Of a stretch of 15,032 bases of DNA, positions 13,126 through 15,032 are shown one piece after another. Each line of letters starts with the position of its first letter. Positions within the stretch are counted from its first letter, which is position 1. The stretch comes from Planctomycetota bacterium (lineage in GTDB: Bacteria > Planctomycetota > Phycisphaerae > Tepidisphaerales > Tepidisphaeraceae): the NCBI GenBank assembly GCA_029777755.1, contig JAKORQ010000086.1, forward strand, positions 1 through 15,032. Reading direction: 5' to 3'. Below the pieces are notes generated by a model. It was not told the origin of the DNA. It saw nothing but the letters and a program-made list of their open reading frames with translations, and did not search any database. The translations under genes and the position numbers were made by a program.

Positions 13126-14517
13126 ATGCGACGATATCTCTCGGCGGCGCTGGTTCTGCTCGTGCTGTTGGTCGCCCAGCTTGGCGCCCAGGTTCCGCGC
13201 TTCACGGAAGGTGACCGCATCGCGTTCCTCGGCGACAGCATCTTCCATGGCGGCAAGGTGCATGCGAACCTGCTGCTGTTCTATGCCACTCGCTTCCCCG
13301 ACGCCCCGATAGCTGTGCGCAATGCCGGCGTCTCCGGCGACATGGCCTCCGGCGCCATCAACCGCATCGAGTGGGATGTTGAGCCGTTTGACCCCAATGC
13401 CGTGGTCATCATGCTGGGCATGAACGACGTCGGCCGGTGGCTCTATGGCGAAGGCAAGGACACGCCCGCCAACATCGCCCAGCGCAAGCGCCTGATCGAT
13501 ACCCACATCCAGCGAACGCGCGGCATCGTCGAGCGCCTCACGCAAAAGCCCCGCACCATCATCCTCTGCACGCCCACCCCATACGACCAGACAGCGCAGC
13601 GGCCCGGTGACAATGCCGTGGGCGTGGATGATGCCCTTGCCACGGTGGCCGAGAATGTCCGCAAGTTTGCCGCGGAAGCCGGCCATCCCCTGGTCGATTT
13701 CCATGCCGGCATGCGGGCGGTCCTCGATGAGCAGCAGCAGAAGGATCCTGCCTTCACCATGATGGATGCCGCCCGTGTGCACCCCGACGACGCCGGCCAC
13801 ATGGTCATGACCTACCTGTTCCTCAAGGCCCAGGGCATCTCGCCCACGGTGGCGGACATGGTTGTCGATGCCCAGGGGGCGAAGGTCGTCAGTGCCGACA
13901 ACTGCGAGCTTTCCGAGCTGCGCGCCGACGAGAGCGGCGTAAGCTTCGTCTATCTTGCCCGGTCACTGCCATACCCGGTGGAGGGAAGGGCGGCCGACGC
14001 GCTTGCGTGGGTTCCGTTCACCGAGGAGTTGAACCAGGAGAAGCTGACGGTGGAGAATCTCGCGCCCGGGACGTATCGCGTCTCGATCGATGGCGAAGCG
14101 ATCGGCAACTGGACGAGCGGGCAACTGGCCGAGGGGATAAACCTCGCCGTCATCCGCTCCACTCCGCAGTACCGCCAGGCAAAGGAGATCGCCGACCTGA
14201 ATGAACGCCGCCGGGCACGCGAGAACGCGACGTTGCGCGTGTTCGCCGCCCTCGAGCATGATGTGCTGCGGGCCAAGCAGGTTGATACCTCCGACATGGA
14301 AGCGGTGAAGCAGGCCATGGAAGAAGCCATCAAGGAAGAGCAGGCAAAGAAGTCCTGGCGGGTTAACTACTTCAAGAATCTCACGCGGGCGTACCTTGCC
14401 GAGAAGCCCCGCCAGCAGCAGATTGAGAAGGAGCTGGCCGACCAGGCCGCGAAGATGTTCGAGCTGGCCAAACCCAAGCCACGCCGGGTCGAGATCGTCC
14501 GGGCGGAAAACCAGTAA
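13126..14517 (+). CDS. Secreted SGNH/GDSL-type hydrolase with C-terminal helical extension
   Basis: A 463-residue exported protein. AAAGGA at 13114-13119 supports ATG 13126. The signal peptide is MRRYLSAALVLLVLLVAQLGA, cut near residue 21. The SGNH domain (about 26-240) has block I FLGDSI (Ser38), block II NAGVSGD (Gly68), block III LGMND (Asn100) and block V ARVHPDDAGH (His219). Block V lacks the usual Asp three residues before the His: position 216 is Ala, with Asp214 nearby. Relatives are carbohydrate or acyl esterases. Residues 260-345 look like a beta-rich module (VENLAPGTYRVSIDG). Residues 350-463 are highly charged and helical (Lys, Glu, Gln, Arg), possibly coiled coil. A role in removing acetyl or other esters from polysaccharides, together with the fucosidase before it, is inference from position. 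Confidence 0.85.
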   Translation: MRRYLSAALVLLVLLVAQLGAQVPRFTEGDRIAFLGDSIFHGGKVHANLLLFYATRFPDAPIAVRNAGVSGDMASGAINRIEWDVEPFDPNAVVIMLGMNDVGRWLYGEGKDTPANIAQRKRLIDTHIQRTRGIVERLTQKPRTIILCTPTPYDQTAQRPGDNAVGVDDALATVAENVRKFAAEAGHPLVDFHAGMRAVLDEQQQKDPAFTMMDAARVHPDDAGHMVMTYLFLKAQGISPTVADMVVDAQGAKVVSADNCELSELRADESGVSFVYLARSLPYPVEGRAADALAWVPFTEELNQEKLTVENLAPGTYRVSIDGEAIGNWTSGQLAEGINLAVIRSTPQYRQAKEIADLNERRRARENATLRVFAALEHDVLRAKQVDTSDMEAVKQAMEEAIKEEQAKKSWRVNYFKNLTRAYLAEKPRQQQIEKELADQAAKMFELAKPKPRRVEIVRAENQ

Positions 14518-14559
14518 ATCGGAGAAACAGCTCCCTTGTGTATACAATCTGCCGTGCAG

Positions 14560-14586
14560 TTGAGTCTGCCGACGGGAATCTAGAAT
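14560..14586 (+). promoter_or_regulatory. Possible promoter for the O-acetylhomoserine sulfhydrylase gene
   Basis: TTGAGT (14560-14565) and TAGAAT (14581-14586, five of six) separated by a short 15-bp spacer. The same TAGAAT hexamer is used in the candidate promoter at 6281. The gap is only 99 bp and too small for a full SAM riboswitch plus promoter. Confidence 0.35.
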
Positions 14587-14616
14587 AAGTCCACTTAATT
14601 GATAGGAGAGATAGAT

Positions 14617-15032
14617 ATGGCAGAGAAGGCAGGACTGGATACCCTGGCCGTGCACGCCGGGCAGGTGCCCGATCCCGTGACCGGTTCCCGGGCGGTTCCC
14701 ATTTACCAGACCACAAGCTACGTCTTCAAGGATGCCGAGCATGCGGCCAACCTGTTCGCCCTACGCGAGTTCGGCAATATCTACACCCGCCTGATGAACC
14801 CCACCACCGATGTGCTGGAGAAGCGCCTGGCGGCGATGCTCGGCGGTACGGGCGCGGTCTGCACCAGCTCCGGGCAGGCGGCCGCCTTCTATGCCATCTG
14901 CAATATCACCTCGGCCGGTCAGAACTTCGTCACCGGTTCCAATCTCTATGGCGGAACCTATACGCTGTTCACCAGCCCGCTGAAGCGCTTCGGCATCGAG
15001 GCCCGTTTTGTCGATTCCTCCAAGCCGGAGAA
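14617..15032 (+). CDS. metY: O-acetylhomoserine aminocarboxypropyltransferase (sulfhydrylase), N-terminal part
   Basis: A Cys/Met-metabolism PLP enzyme of the MetY type, making homocysteine from O-acetylhomoserine and sulfide. It is cut by the right edge; 138 residues of about 430 are seen. Translation gives LDTLAVHAGQ, VPIYQTTSYVF, NIYTRLMNPTTDVLEKRLA, TSSGQAA and NLYGGTY, the standard N-terminal blocks of the family (tyrosine of the PLP phosphate site in YTR, glycine-rich PLP loop in SSGQAA). The catalytic lysine lies beyond the window. ATG 14617 is supported by AGGAG at 14604-14608, 8 nt upstream. It could be annotated as cystathionine gamma-synthase-like, but the FALREFGNIYTR segment favours MetY. 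Confidence 0.93.
   Translation, partial: MAEKAGLDTLAVHAGQVPDPVTGSRAVPIYQTTSYVFKDAEHAANLFALREFGNIYTRLMNPTTDVLEKRLAAMLGGTGAVCTSSGQAAAFYAICNITSAGQNFVTGSNLYGGTYTLFTSPLKRFGIEARFVDSSKPE

Noticed and set aside
12018..13256. Long open frame on the minus strand (412 codons) across the fucosidase gene
   Set aside because: It is antisense to a well-supported GH29 gene with a good ribosome site. Its translation shows no recognisable domain; such frames are common in GC-rich DNA with strong third-position bias.
12733..13800. Minus-strand open frame of 355 codons across the fucosidase/SGNH junction
   Set aside because: It is antisense to two conserved proteins and is low-complexity (Gly, His, Asp, Ala-rich), without a start signal or family match.
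14518..14616. SAM riboswitch before the metY-like gene
   Set aside because: Only 99 bp are available. The multi-helix SAM-I core and an expression-platform terminator are not visible.

Overview
The window is a high-GC bacterial chromosome segment. The gene mix points to the PVC superphylum, most likely Planctomycetota of a Phycisphaerae-like type. It holds a PEP-CTERM surface protein built of T5SS/PEP-CTERM repeats, a bacterial deoxyhypusine-synthase-like protein, a URO-D-like enzyme with an AraC regulator, a homing-endonuclease-associated-repeat protein, a GH29 fucosidase beside an SGNH hydrolase, and lipid A synthesis. This assignment is inferred from gene content; there is no rRNA or other marker gene.

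Layout, left to right. (1) The 3' half of lpxB enters from the left edge and converges with an AraC-family regulator on the minus strand; their ends overlap by 35 bp. The regulator is divergent from a URO-D-superfamily enzyme. (2) A stand-alone protein of four HNH-associated repeats follows. After it comes about 590 bp without a gene, holding clustered AGGCACGAA-like repeats in both orientations, a perfect 12-bp palindrome and two hairpins. (3) A 600-residue PEP-CTERM exported protein ends at a textbook intrinsic terminator. (4) A probable operon follows: class I glutamine amidotransferase, polytopic membrane protein and exported coiled-coil protein, then a stand-alone receiver-domain protein. 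(5) A deoxyhypusine-synthase-like gene lies on the minus strand, divergent from clpS. (6) clpS and the endonuclease IV gene form a tight pair. They are followed by a GH29 alpha-L-fucosidase-like protein, a secreted SGNH hydrolase, and the 5' part of an O-acetylhomoserine sulfhydrylase gene that leaves at the right edge.

Functional links that can be argued: AraC with URO-D (divergent regulator and target); fucosidase with SGNH hydrolase (possible use of decorated, fucose-containing glycans); clpS with nfo (co-transcription, no obvious shared pathway); the amidotransferase with the membrane and coiled-coil genes (co-transcription, function unknown). No complete defence system, CRISPR array, transposase, tRNA or rRNA was recognised. 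The least explained part is the HNH-repeat protein next to the repeat-rich non-coding stretch.
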